Assembly: GCA_002070375.1 (NCBI GenBank)
Contig: MWDD01000003.1
Coordinates: 1-64,000 of the forward strand
Direction of reading: 5' to 3'
Length of the DNA stretch: 64,000 bases
DNA from: a bacterium ADurb.Bin157
Lineage (GTDB): Bacteria; Muiribacteriota; Ozemobacteria; Ozemobacterales; Ozemobacteraceae
This document shows, in pieces, positions 44,051 through 52,929 of the stretch. The translations under genes were made by a program, and so were the position numbers. The notes beneath the pieces are model-generated. The model saw only the letters and a list, made by a program, of their open reading frames with translations, was not told where the DNA came from and did no database searches. Numbering within the stretch: position 1 is the first letter of the stretch; the number at the start of each line of letters is the position of its first letter.

Positions 44051-45313
44051 ATGAATTTTTTTTCAGGAAAAGTGTTTTTTGTGACTTTAGTTATGCTTAT
44101 TGCAGTATTTTTAGGCATAACATATTTTCAAAATTTAAAGCCGCTAGAAACGTCGTTGCCTGAAGAACCGATTCCCACTGTTGAGCGCTCCGTTAAAGAG
44201 CTTAAGACAATTGTTGAAACAGTTGTTGAAAAACAAGATGTTCAGATAACTTTTATATATGGCAACGATGAGCTTGAAACTAAAGTAGCCCAATTATACG
44301 AAGTAACAAAACAGAATAATTCTCCTGTTAAAATTGTTGCCGATGGCGACATAGCTAAATCGCTAATAGACGACCTAAGTGTACCGCAAAAAAATTCTTT
44401 AAAACAAGCTGCTATTTTAAAATCTAAAAATAAAAGCGAATTGGATAGGATTATCAGCGGGGACCCAATCATAGGAATAAACAAAGATAAAACTTTAGCA
44501 GCTTTAGAAGAAAGCATAAAGAATAGTCTTGGCTCACACACATTATCTGTTAAGGTGCACACCGAAGTAAAAGATGAAAGAGGAGGAGTCTCAAAAATAA
44601 TGCAAGATTTAGGTTTCAAGACCCAAATAGCATCTTTTTCAACTCTGCACAAGGAGCACATTGACGATGAAAACAGGAATGTTAACCTTGAGATAGCAGC
44701 AAAAAAGATAGATGGAGTTATTGTAAAACCGGGAGAACATTTTAGCTTTAATAAAGTTGTAGGCAGCAGAACAAAAGCTAATGGATTTAAAGACGCCGGC
44801 GTAATTCAATCCGGCAGAGTTATACCGGGTATAGGCGGTGGAATATGTCAGGTGAGCACAACACTTTACAGAGCTGCATTATTGAGTGGAGTAAAAATCA
44901 CAGAGCGCCATAATCATTCAATTTATGACGGAATTGAATATGCAGACAGGGGTTTAGATGCAGCAGTAGCCTGGGGTTACAAAGATTTTAAATTTATTAA
45001 TTCGCTTAAAACTCCTATTTTAATTTATGCAAAGGCCGGAAATGGTGCAGTAAACATTGAAATATATGCTGAACGTCAACCATTTGAAAAAATAATTTTA
45101 GAAACAAGAAATGAAATTAAGCATGCTTATAAAACCCAAAAAACCGTAAATGCTTCTTTGCCACCGGGCAAAGTTAAGGTTTTACATCCCGGAGTTGATG
45201 GATACAGCATTGAAGCTTTTAGAATAATTATAGAAAATGGTATAAGAAAACAAGAAAGATTAAGTAAAGACAGATATTTAACTTTTAATCGGCGGGAGGA
45301 AGTAGGTCTTTGA
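44051..45313 (+). CDS. VanW/YoaR-family secreted protein
   Basis: 420 residues. AGGAG precedes the ATG. One N-terminal membrane helix (VFFVTLVMLIAVFLGITYF) is followed by a PG-binding-like segment (about residues 60-200). The VanW domain (about residues 215-340) has KPGEHFSFNKVVGSRTKANG and GIGGGICQVSTTLYRAAL, with the conserved Cys. VanW proteins occur near vancomycin-resistance clusters and at cell envelopes; their exact function is unknown. It follows gpsA by 12 nt and its stop overlaps the TTG start of the NHL-repeat gene. Confidence 0.88.
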   Translation: MNFFSGKVFFVTLVMLIAVFLGITYFQNLKPLETSLPEEPIPTVERSVKELKTIVETVVEKQDVQITFIYGNDELETKVAQLYEVTKQNNSPVKIVADGDIAKSLIDDLSVPQKNSLKQAAILKSKNKSELDRIISGDPIIGINKDKTLAALEESIKNSLGSHTLSVKVHTEVKDERGGVSKIMQDLGFKTQIASFSTLHKEHIDDENRNVNLEIAAKKIDGVIVKPGEHFSFNKVVGSRTKANGFKDAGVIQSGRVIPGIGGGICQVSTTLYRAALLSGVKITERHNHSIYDGIEYADRGLDAAVAWGYKDFKFINSLKTPILIYAKAGNGAVNIEIYAERQPFEKIILETRNEIKHAYKTQKTVNASLPPGKVKVLHPGVDGYSIEAFRIIIENGIRKQERLSKDRYLTFNRREEVGL

Positions 45314-46725
45314 AGAAGCAAGATTATCTTATCCTACTTTCTTTGTTTATTCTAACACTTATTTCTGTCACCGGAAAGTGTAGCATGGACTTTTCAGAGT
45401 TTACTACACGCGGGTTTGAGGGGAAGGGGCCGCTTGAGTTTAATTCTCCGGAAGATGTAGTAATTACTCGCGACGGGCAAATCCTTGTTGCAGATCAGAA
45501 TAACAACCGCATTCAGGTTTTTGATGCCAAAGGCGACTTTGCAAGATTTTTGCCTGCGAAAGTCACAGAAGCTACTATACGCTTTTCCCCGCCTGCAAAT
45601 GAAAGCAATTCAGAACGAAAAGCACGAGAGAGCGAAGAAAATCGACTAAATAAACTTCAAAATTCTTTTAGAGAGCCATTAGGAATTGCGCTGGACAACA
45701 TCGGAAATCTTTATGTGTCAATGATGAAGGACGATATTATTCTGATAATTGATTTTAAGTCAGGTAACGTAGTAGGTTCGATAGGGAAATCAGGGAAACA
45801 ACCCGGTGAGCTATATTACCCAATGGATATAGACATTTCCTCAGCCGGGCATATTGCCGTATCGGAGTTTCGAAATAAAAGAGTTCAGATTCTCGATGTT
45901 AATGGAAATTGTCTTAAAGAGTTGAGGTATCAGGAACAAGATGCGAAGAACAACATATCTTCTATTGCGCCCCGTGGCGTGCATTGGACAAACGATAACC
46001 GCTTAATCGTTACCTACCCAACCTACAACCAAGTTGTTTGTTGGGAGCCTTACGAAGGTGCTGTTTTATGGCGTTACGGCGGAATCAAAGGTAGTAATGA
46101 CGGAGAAATGAATAATCCCTCTTTTATTTGCAACGGAGTTGATGGAAGCATTTTGGTTTCTGACACCCTCAACCATAGAATTACAGAAATTACCAGAACA
46201 GGTAAATTTAATGCTCACTACGGAAAACGAGGAAGTGCGCCCGGAAGAATTTATGTTCCTAGGGGTATTGCTTTAACAACCGATGAAAATCTTGTTATTG
46301 CTGATCAAGGCAATAATCGACTTCATTTTTTTAAACCGGGGCAAGCTACATTGACCTTAAGAGAAGCGAAACAATTTGCGCTAAAAGACGATTGGACAAA
46401 TGCCATCACAAGAATTTCGAAAGTGTTATATCTTCAGCCAAATAATGAACAGGCACGAGATCTTATGGTTAATGCTTTATATTACTTTGGCAATGAGGCT
46501 TTTGACAAGGGAGACTATATAAAAGCAGAAGAAAACTATCGTAGAGTATTAAAATACAGACCCGAAGATGGCAGCATTAAAGAAAAACTTGACGCTGTTT
46601 TTTGGGCATCAAACCAAGAAACTATTGCTATCGCTGTTTTAGTAGTTGTAGGAATTATTGTAGGATTATTTTGCTTGTGGATAGGCAAAGTATTAGTTTT
46701 AAGATTGTTGAATAAAAAAGATTAG
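45310..46725 (+). CDS. NHL-repeat beta-propeller protein with TPRs and C-terminal membrane anchor
   Basis: 471 residues. The TTG start at 45310 overlaps the previous stop (TTGA) and follows CGGGAGGAAGTAGG. A signal or anchor helix is followed by at least four NHL-type blades (SPEDVVITRDGQILVADQNN, YYPMDIDISSAGHIAVSEF, NNPSFICNGVDGSILVSDT, YVPRGIALTTDENLVIADQ). Two TPR-like units follow (about residues 350-430) and a C-terminal membrane helix (IAVLVVVGIIVGLFCLWIG). It probably sits outside the cytoplasmic membrane as a binding scaffold. Ligand is unknown. Confidence 0.85.
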   Translation: MKKQDYLILLSLFILTLISVTGKCSMDFSEFTTRGFEGKGPLEFNSPEDVVITRDGQILVADQNNNRIQVFDAKGDFARFLPAKVTEATIRFSPPANESNSERKARESEENRLNKLQNSFREPLGIALDNIGNLYVSMMKDDIILIIDFKSGNVVGSIGKSGKQPGELYYPMDIDISSAGHIAVSEFRNKRVQILDVNGNCLKELRYQEQDAKNNISSIAPRGVHWTNDNRLIVTYPTYNQVVCWEPYEGAVLWRYGGIKGSNDGEMNNPSFICNGVDGSILVSDTLNHRITEITRTGKFNAHYGKRGSAPGRIYVPRGIALTTDENLVIADQGNNRLHFFKPGQATLTLREAKQFALKDDWTNAITRISKVLYLQPNNEQARDLMVNALYYFGNEAFDKGDYIKAEENYRRVLKYRPEDGSIKEKLDAVFWASNQETIAIAVLVVVGIIVGLFCLWIGKVLVLRLLNKKD

Positions 46726-46743
46726 GGAAGGCTCTCACATCAA

Positions 46744-48546
46744 ATGCCACAAAACAGAATCAGAAATTTTTGCATTATTGCTCACATTGACCACGGAAAA
46801 TCGACTTTAGCCGACAGATTAATAGAACAAACTTCTACTGTAAGCAAAAGAGAAATGAAGGAACAACTGCTTGACAGCATGGATCTTGAACGAGAGCGAG
46901 GAATCACAATAAAAGCTCAGGCAGTCAGAATGATTTATAAAGCTCAAGATGGAGATGAATATTGTTTTAATCTAATTGACACTCCCGGGCACGTAGATTT
47001 TTCTTATGAAGTATCGCGTTCTATTGCTGCCTGCGAAGGTGCATTACTGGTAGTTGACGCTAGTCAAGGCGTAGAAGCTCAAACAATGGCTAACGCAACC
47101 TTAGCAATCGCTCATGATCTTGAAATTATACCTGTCATAAACAAGATAGATCTTCCCGCAGCCGATCCCGATAAAGTAAAAGAAGAAATTGAAAATTTGA
47201 TAGGCATCGACTGCTCAAATGCAATATTAGTTTCTGCTAAAGAAGGAAAAGGGATACCTGAATTGCTGGAGGCAATTATACAACGTATTCCTGCCCCAAA
47301 GGGAAACAGCGAAAAGCCCTTGAGAGGTCTAGTGTTTGATGCGGTCTATGATTCTTATCGTGGAGTAATAGTATATTGCCGAATTATTGACGGAAGAATT
47401 AAAAGCGGGGACAAAATTAAGTTTAAAAATACCGATCAGACATTTGAAGTTATCGAAGCGGGTGTTTTTACTCCGAAGCAACTTATAACAAATGAGTTAG
47501 AGACAGGAAAAGTTGGATTTTTTCATGCTACGATAAAAGAAATGGGTTATGTGAATATAGGTGATACCGTAGTCTTAGAAAAATTTTCTGATGTTGAAGC
47601 TATAGATGGGTTCCAAAAAGCTAAGCAGATGGTTTTTTGCGGACTTTACCCGGTTGAAACGAATGCTTTCAATGATTTGAGGAATGCACTTGAAAAATTG
47701 ACCCTCAACGACTCAAGCCTTTCATTTTTTCCTGAGAATTCATTAGCATTGGGTTTTGGTTTCAGATGTGGTTTTTTGGGCTTGCTTCACATGGAAATTA
47801 TTCAGGAAAGGCTCGAACGCGAATATGATCTTGATCTGGTGACCACTGCTCCAAACGTTGTCTATGAAGTTGTAATGAATGATCAAACCGCTTTTGAAAT
47901 TGATTCTCCATCTAAATTGCCGGATATAACAAAAATATCAGAAATACGCGAACCCTTTGTGCATGCAACTATTTTTATGCCAAAAGATTATATTGGAACG
48001 ATAATGGAATTGGCTCAAGACAGAAGGGGTGTTCTTCAGAAGATGGAATTTATAACAGAATCTCGCGTTTCGATTTCTTTTGATTTGCCTCTATCGGAAA
48101 TAATCGTAGATTTTTATGATAAATTAAAAAGCAGAACACGAGGTTATGCCTCGTTAGATTATGATCATATAGGAAATAGAGCCGGCAATATTGTCCGAGT
48201 AGATGTATTGGTAAACGGTGAAAAAGTCGATGCTTTATCCTTCTTAAGTCACCGAGAACGCGCCGAAGCAAGAGGGAGAATAGTAATTTCAAAGCTTCGA
48301 AAGCTTATTCCCCGACATCAATTCCAAATTCCACTGCAAGCTGCAATAGGAGCAAAGATAATTGCCCGCGAGAACATTGCTCCGCTAAGAAAAGACGTAA
48401 CAGCTAAGTGTTATGGCGGCGATATTAGCCGAAAACGCAAATTGTTAGAGAAACAGAAAGAAGGAAAAAAACGCATGAAAATGGTTGGAAATGTAGAAAT
48501 ACCGCAATCTGCTTTCATGGCAATTTTGCGTCCTGAAGATGATTAG
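46744..48546 (+). CDS. lepA: elongation factor 4 (LepA)
   Basis: 600 residues, normal length. G domain motifs are [21 protein letters not shown] and NKIDLPAAD. The LepA-specific C-terminal domain ([20 protein letters not shown] and [16 protein letters not shown]) is intact. It binds ribosomes and is linked to back-translocation and 30S assembly. It starts 18 nt after the NHL gene. Confidence 0.97.
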   Translation: MPQNRIRNFCIIAHIDHGKSTLADRLIEQTSTVSKREMKEQLLDSMDLERERGITIKAQAVRMIYKAQDGDEYCFNLIDTPGHVDFSYEVSRSIAACEGALLVVDASQGVEAQTMANATLAIAHDLEIIPVINKIDLPAADPDKVKEEIENLIGIDCSNAILVSAKEGKGIPELLEAIIQRIPAPKGNSEKPLRGLVFDAVYDSYRGVIVYCRIIDGRIKSGDKIKFKNTDQTFEVIEAGVFTPKQLITNELETGKVGFFHATIKEMGYVNIGDTVVLEKFSDVEAIDGFQKAKQMVFCGLYPVETNAFNDLRNALEKLTLNDSSLSFFPENSLALGFGFRCGFLGLLHMEIIQERLEREYDLDLVTTAPNVVYEVVMNDQTAFEIDSPSKLPDITKISEIREPFVHATIFMPKDYIGTIMELAQDRRGVLQKMEFITESRVSISFDLPLSEIIVDFYDKLKSRTRGYASLDYDHIGNRAGNIVRVDVLVNGEKVDALSFLSHRERAEARGRIVISKLRKLIPRHQFQIPLQAAIGAKIIARENIAPLRKDVTAKCYGGDISRKRKLLEKQKEGKKRMKMVGNVEIPQSAFMAILRPEDD

Positions 48547-48555
48547 GAGATATCA

Positions 48556-49161
48556 ATGAACACTTCAGAATTTTTAAGTATTGTAGAGCGAGTATACGCA
48601 TTTCATGGAAGACGAGCGCCGGGGATCGTAATTGGAGTCGCTATGGTGCATAAAGCCGTTGAGTTACTCGGAAGCGTTAAAAAACAAATAGCTTTTGTCG
48701 AAAGCAGGGCTTGTTTACCTGATGTTGTTCAATACCTATGCGGTTGCACAATAGGAAACGGCGATCTTAGAATGGTTGACAAAATAGGCAAATATGCTTT
48801 TAGTTTATTTGACAGAGATACCGGAAAAGGTGTTCGTGTTTTTGTCGATATCAATAAAATCAGTTTAGAAAAAACGCCTGAACTGCATAAGTTTTTTATG
48901 CGTCGTAGAGACCCGGCTGTGCGCACTGATAAAGAAGCGAGGAAAGCTTCGGGCGAACAGGTTGTTAAAGAGTTTTTGGGCGTTTTTGACGAAATTATCG
49001 GAAGTGAAAAGATTATGGGCCTTGATTTGTCTAAGCCCGATATATATGAGGCAAATATTTGTTCAACCTGTAATGAATCCTTTGCCGCTCCTACAAGAGA
49101 CAGCGAACTTTGCCCTCATTGCAGTGGGGAGTTGACGTATTATAAGATTTGTGAGCAATAG
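48556..49161 (+). CDS. FmdE-like protein with C-terminal zinc ribbon
   Basis: 201 residues; AGGAGATATCA precedes the ATG. The N-terminal domain follows the FmdE (formylmethanofuran dehydrogenase subunit E) pattern: VYAFHGRRAPGIVIGVAMVH, ACLPDVVQYLCGCTIGNGDL. The family motif HGHxCPG is HGRRAPG here, so the usual Cys is absent. A C-terminal C4 ribbon has CSTCN and CPHCSG. FmdE-domain proteins also occur in non-methanogens with unknown roles, perhaps metal handling. No formylmethanofuran or molybdenum genes are nearby. Confidence 0.8.
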   Translation: MNTSEFLSIVERVYAFHGRRAPGIVIGVAMVHKAVELLGSVKKQIAFVESRACLPDVVQYLCGCTIGNGDLRMVDKIGKYAFSLFDRDTGKGVRVFVDINKISLEKTPELHKFFMRRRDPAVRTDKEARKASGEQVVKEFLGVFDEIIGSEKIMGLDLSKPDIYEANICSTCNESFAAPTRDSELCPHCSGELTYYKICEQ

Positions 49162-49162
49162 T

Positions 49163-49720
49163 ATGAAACAAATTGGAAATGTTGTAATTTCGGATAGCGT
49201 TTGGAATGCCAAATTTGCTTGTGACATAGAAAGATGTAAAGGCAAATGTTGCCAATACGGTGATTTAGGGGCACCAATAACGCAAGAGGAAGAAAATAGC
49301 ATAAAGAAACATCTTTCTGAAATAGATCACTTGATAAGTAAGCGTAACATGAAATTGTTAAAATCAGGGATAACTGAAACCTTTCGTGGCAATTTACATA
49401 TTATCGAAGGCGGCAAAAACACCCCCTGCCCTCTCTCTTACACAACAGAATCAGGCATAGTTATGTGTACACTCCACAAACAGGCCCTTGACACACAACA
49501 GCCAATATTAAATTATAAGCCTCTTTGGTGCACCCTTTTTCCTCTAATGATTAAGCAAGTTCCAACCGGTTGGCTCATAAATTGCTACTTTAATGATTTT
49601 TGTGTTTCTGTCGACAACCCCCCACCGTTATTGATTGCTTTTGAGGACACATTAACTTCTATATTCGGTGCAGACTGGATGAAGGCGGTACATAAGGAAT
49701 ATCAAAAAAACGATAACTAA
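49163..49720 (+). CDS. DUF3109-type Cys-rich protein
   Basis: 185 residues from ATG at 49163, just after the previous stop; an in-frame GTG 12 nt up is possible but lies in the preceding gene. The pattern FACDIERCKGKCCQYGDLGA, with three clustered Cys and later CPLSYT, MCTLHKQ, WCTLFPL and CYFNDFC, resembles YkgJ/DUF3109 proteins that may bind metal or an iron-sulfur cluster. Function is unknown. Its stop codon overlaps that of the convergent TPR gene. Confidence 0.78.
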   Translation: MKQIGNVVISDSVWNAKFACDIERCKGKCCQYGDLGAPITQEEENSIKKHLSEIDHLISKRNMKLLKSGITETFRGNLHIIEGGKNTPCPLSYTTESGIVMCTLHKQALDTQQPILNYKPLWCTLFPLMIKQVPTGWLINCYFNDFCVSVDNPPPLLIAFEDTLTSIFGADWMKAVHKEYQKNDN

Positions 49721-50256
49721 AAGAAATATTTTTCCCAGCCTCCCATATTTGGCTTCGTAAGAGATTTAACAGATATTTCGCCATCTTTTTTGTTATATAA
49801 TAGCTCTTCAGATTTTGCAAAATATTCCTTTGCAGTATTTATTTGATCCAATTTTATAAGTATTTCGCCCGCATACTCATATAATTCAGGGCGATTTTTA
49901 TGTTTTATAATTAAATCTCTTACCAACCAAAAAGCCTCTTCGTTGTAACCTTTAGCCATTAAAGCTTTACTTAAAAACCACTTAGCATAATCATGCTCCG
50001 GTTTAATTTTTAAAGTTCTTCTGTACTCTTTTATAGCTTCGTCATAGCTTTTAAGACTAAAGTGGTAGTTCCCTAATTCATAACTTAGCTCTGCATTATT
50101 AGGTTCTTTAATACGCATACTTCTGAGTCTCAGAAAATATCTCTCAGAGTTTTTAACTTCCATTCGTGAAGAAGGTGGATCACCACTATAGATATAGGGG
50201 GTTGAAAAAATAAAAAACAACATCGGCAGGAAAAACGCTAAAATTTTCTTAATCAT
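49717..50256 (-). CDS. secreted TPR protein
   Basis: 179 residues from ATG at 50256, with GGAG 8 nt upstream. The signal peptide (KILAFFLPMLFFIFSTPYIYS) is followed by about three TPRs (AELSYELGNYHFSLKSYDEA, YAKWFLSKALMAKGYNEEAF, PELYEYAGEILIKLDQINTA). It is expected to be periplasmic. The gene ends convergently on the DUF3109 gene with overlapping stops. A strong terminator upstream separates it from the next minus-strand gene. Confidence 0.75.
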   Translation of the reverse strand: MIKKILAFFLPMLFFIFSTPYIYSGDPPSSRMEVKNSERYFLRLRSMRIKEPNNAELSYELGNYHFSLKSYDEAIKEYRRTLKIKPEHDYAKWFLSKALMAKGYNEEAFWLVRDLIIKHKNRPELYEYAGEILIKLDQINTAKEYFAKSEELLYNKKDGEISVKSLTKPNMGGWEKYFF

Positions 50257-50330
50257 GGTTAAGTCTCCGGTTTTATGAATCAATCGGAAACATTGCCTTC
50301 TTTATTAACCTTAAATATCTGTAAAAAAAA

Positions 50331-50357
50331 GTGACCGACAATAATCTTGTCGGTCAC
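50331..50357 (-). terminator. terminator of the amphipathic-repeat secreted protein gene
   Basis: GTGACCGACAA / TTGTCGGTCAC, a perfect 11-bp stem with a 5-nt loop; on the minus strand it is followed by TTTTTTTT. Confidence 0.92.
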
Positions 50358-50396
50358 TCTAAGTTGCGCACAGGCGCAAAAGAATTTACAATTAAA

Positions 50397-51236
50397 TTAC
50401 CAGTCTGTAGCTGTATCCTGCTGGAAGATACCCTTAATCATTGAACCAATTGAATTACCGGCATCTCCTATACCCTTGATCGTATCAGCATTTATTGCAG
50501 TAGCATCAGTTTGTGCATTAGCTTCAGTTCCTGCTTGCCAACCTTGTTTAGCCGCATCAACAACTGTTCCAAGCAAATCACCAAATTTTTGGTCAGCAAG
50601 AGATGCTGTATTACCGATTGCTTCAATCGCTTTTCCTGCCGCATCAAGAGCATAACCAATCTTAGTTAACACTCCGCCGACTTTTGTTAAAGCTGCACCA
50701 ATTGCTGCAGTCCAGGGAATTCCACTTAAAACAGAACCGATTGACTTTAGCAACGCACCAACACTTTTAAGCAAAGAACCTATGCTTTGCAAAAGTTTAC
50801 CAAGCTTTATTAAGGCGCTTTGTGCTGCGGCAGCAATTTTAGCCAAACCACTCAGAGTGTTTTCTCCGCCTTTTGCAATTGCGTCTCCTATGCTTTGAGC
50901 CTGAACATTCGTATTAGCAGCACCGACCTGATCATTAGCAGCATTAACTTTAGTTTTTGCACTATTCAAATTTTGATTGGCATTTCTGATTTTATTTTTA
51001 GTGCTACTGCTCATATACCATTTTGTTTCAATCTTTTTGGTACTATCAAGTTGACTTTTAACATTGCTAACTTCATCAGTAGCCTGCTGTGTTTCGGCTT
51101 GAGCAGAAATCAATTCGGCGCCGGCCTCGGCATCATCAGCATCTTGCGCATAAACGGCTGTCTGTAATATCATAGTGTTAAAAAGCATAACCACAACAAG
51201 CAAAACAGAAATAACAGACCTGTAACTTTTTTTCAT
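50397..51236 (-). CDS. secreted Ala/Gly-rich protein with amphipathic hydrophobic repeats, unknown
   Basis: 279 residues, no recognised family. The ATG at 51236 follows a very strong AGGAGGAG, suggesting high expression. The signal peptide ends near AVYAQ. Residues 30-115 are polar and rich in Ala, Asn, Gln, Ser and Thr. Residues 125-200 repeat a short motif (KLLQSIGSLLKSVGALLKSI then GSVLSGI, later LTKVGGVLTKIGYAL), giving long amphipathic helices with Gly/Ser at regular positions. The tail is polar again. Such helices could insert into membranes, self-assemble or form a surface layer. It lies directly downstream of the second pseudopilin cassette and could be exported by it. Confidence 0.7.
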   Translation of the reverse strand: MKKSYRSVISVLLVVVMLFNTMILQTAVYAQDADDAEAGAELISAQAETQQATDEVSNVKSQLDSTKKIETKWYMSSSTKNKIRNANQNLNSAKTKVNAANDQVGAANTNVQAQSIGDAIAKGGENTLSGLAKIAAAAQSALIKLGKLLQSIGSLLKSVGALLKSIGSVLSGIPWTAAIGAALTKVGGVLTKIGYALDAAGKAIEAIGNTASLADQKFGDLLGTVVDAAKQGWQAGTEANAQTDATAINADTIKGIGDAGNSIGSMIKGIFQQDTATDW

Positions 51237-51304
51237 AATTACTCCTCCTGCAAATATACATCTAAGAAACTTACGCTTTCATATCGCATAATGTTTCATT
51301 TTTT

Positions 51305-52030
51305 TTATTCATGTCCTATTTCATAACGCCAGTATGTATTTTTAAGTGTACTATTGATGTACGGGCTCGTTATAGAGGTCGTCAATTCTAATGCTGAGCC
51401 AATAGAATCTGTGCCATAAATATTTTCACCTTCATGAATTTTAAAACTGACCCATAATATTGGAACAGCTGGATTTAAATCATGAGCATAAAGTTCAAAT
51501 AAAACATTTTCAAACCCGGTGAACTTTAAAACACTGCCGTCTTCGCCTAACCTCACCAAAGTTTTTGCCGATGCGTCGAAATTATATCTTACAAGCTCAA
51601 CTTTCGGTTTTTCACCCGAAGTCCCAAATACAAACTTATGAAAACATAAATCTGAAGGTTGGATTTGAATAAGCTCTCCTCTATCATTATAGGTATAAGA
51701 GGGAGTCATAAATATTTGCTTTCGCAATGACTGCAAATTTTCAAAAGCTGTTTGCATAACATCGGCAGACGCCCCAATTTCTGTTGCTGTAGGTGGATAC
51801 TTTATTTTGGGGCAAGCACATGAAAAATCTCTTCTGAGCGAATTTATAGCTAGTCTTGCTTCTTGAAGATTTTGCAAATTAACTGTCCCATACATATACT
51901 GTTGTCTGGTATTTGACAAAAAGTTGTAGACAGAAAAAAAGAGGGCTATTGCAATCAATAAGCTTATGCTTATCTCAACAAGAGTAAACGCTCTTTTAGC
52001 AGTCTTTTTTTCACACAAGTCAGAAAGCAT
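51305..52030 (-). CDS. GspJ-like minor pseudopilin (second cassette)
   Basis: 241 residues. AAAGGA precedes the ATG. The prepilin signal is A|FTLVEISISLLIAIALF: Glu at +5, Phe at +1, but Ala instead of Gly at -1. The segment LQEARLAINSLRRDFSCA resembles the GspJ pattern after the helix. It is the last of four genes on the minus strand, 15 nt after the GspI-like gene. No PilB, PilC or secretin gene is nearby, so assembly needs genes elsewhere. Confidence 0.72.
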   Translation of the reverse strand: MLSDLCEKKTAKRAFTLVEISISLLIAIALFFSVYNFLSNTRQQYMYGTVNLQNLQEARLAINSLRRDFSCACPKIKYPPTATEIGASADVMQTAFENLQSLRKQIFMTPSYTYNDRGELIQIQPSDLCFHKFVFGTSGEKPKVELVRYNFDASAKTLVRLGEDGSVLKFTGFENVLFELYAHDLNPAVPILWVSFKIHEGENIYGTDSIGSALELTTSITSPYINSTLKNTYWRYEIGHE

Positions 52031-52045
52031 TACAATTCCTTTTGC

Positions 52046-52621
52046 TCAGAATGTCAGAGTCTTATCATTTAAAATCAATACAGACAAACTTAACTTACGG
52101 TTTCTATCACTTGGATTATTTAAGTTTTGAGGTCTATTCGCTTCAGACCAGCTAACCGTAACAGAAACCTTCTTAACCATGTTGGGCTTAATGTAATCAA
52201 CATCAGCAACTTCTTCAACTTTTACATCTCGATAAAAGTAAAGGTAGGCATATTGTTCAGAATAAAAAAGCGAATCAACTAATAAATTATCGTTTTTCCA
52301 AATGTCGTTTGAAGGAATAGTTGTGGGTAAAACAATACTACTAATTGAGTCTCCCGCAACGTTTGTCATTAATCCTGTAAATGCAGCCATGTTAGCCTCT
52401 GTCAATTCTTCATATTTTGAAACACTCGCCCATTCCAAAACTTCATTAGCCAATTCAACGGCACGAAGATAATTTATAGCTCTTGTGGTTTCTTTTCTTG
52501 AAGAATTTGTCAAATAATATATAGGAAAGGCTGCACCTGCAACAATAGCAACTGCGACCATAATTTCTGCGAAAGTCATAGCAATTCGCTTGTTTAAACG
52601 CTTATTTTTTGAAAAAGTCAT
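52046..52621 (-). CDS. GspI-like minor pseudopilin (second cassette)
   Basis: 191 residues. The start overlaps the previous stop as ATGA. The prepilin signal after a basic leader is A|MTFAEIMVAVAIVAGAAFP: Glu at +5, Met at +1 and Ala at -1. The following helical stretch (RAVELANEVLEWASVS) fits GspI. It lies between the small membrane protein and the GspJ-like gene, matching the order in the first cassette. Whether the Ala/Met cleavage site is processed cannot be seen. Confidence 0.7.
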   Translation of the reverse strand: MTFSKNKRLNKRIAMTFAEIMVAVAIVAGAAFPIYYLTNSSRKETTRAINYLRAVELANEVLEWASVSKYEELTEANMAAFTGLMTNVAGDSISSIVLPTTIPSNDIWKNDNLLVDSLFYSEQYAYLYFYRDVKVEEVADVDYIKPNMVKKVSVTVSWSEANRPQNLNNPSDRNRKLSLSVLILNDKTLTF

Positions 52622-52929
52622 TTTAATATTTTTCCCCTATACTTCATTTCAGCTTCGTTCCGCTCGATTGCCACTGAATTTTCTACAGCAAAAGTATGAG
52701 GAGCAGGTTCAGGATATTGAATTTCACCGTAATCTTTAATTCTAGCCGGAAGTAAATCTCTTTTTTTATCATCATTCTTAATTTTTGAAGAATAGTTTTG
52801 TTTTTTGACCTCGTTCACAACAACTTTTTTAATATTTTCAGCCGGTCTATAAAAGCTCTTAAGAAGACTAAGAGCAAAAGTCATACATAAAAAGACCGAA
52901 AAAACTATTATCCATCTTCTTTTATCCAT
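52618..52929 (-). CDS. small single-pass membrane protein of the pseudopilin operon
   Basis: 103 residues. It overlaps the K-like gene stop by 1 nt (TAATG) and the next start as ATGA, so it is embedded in the operon. One N-terminal membrane helix (WIIVFSVFLCMTFALSLL) is followed by a Lys-rich, apparently disordered tail of about 75 residues. No prepilin site or known domain was seen. It has no counterpart in the first cassette. It may be an inner-membrane partner of the pseudopilus. Confidence 0.72.
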   Translation of the reverse strand: MDKRRWIIVFSVFLCMTFALSLLKSFYRPAENIKKVVVNEVKKQNYSSKIKNDDKKRDLLPARIKDYGEIQYPEPAPHTFAVENSVAIERNEAEMKYRGKILK

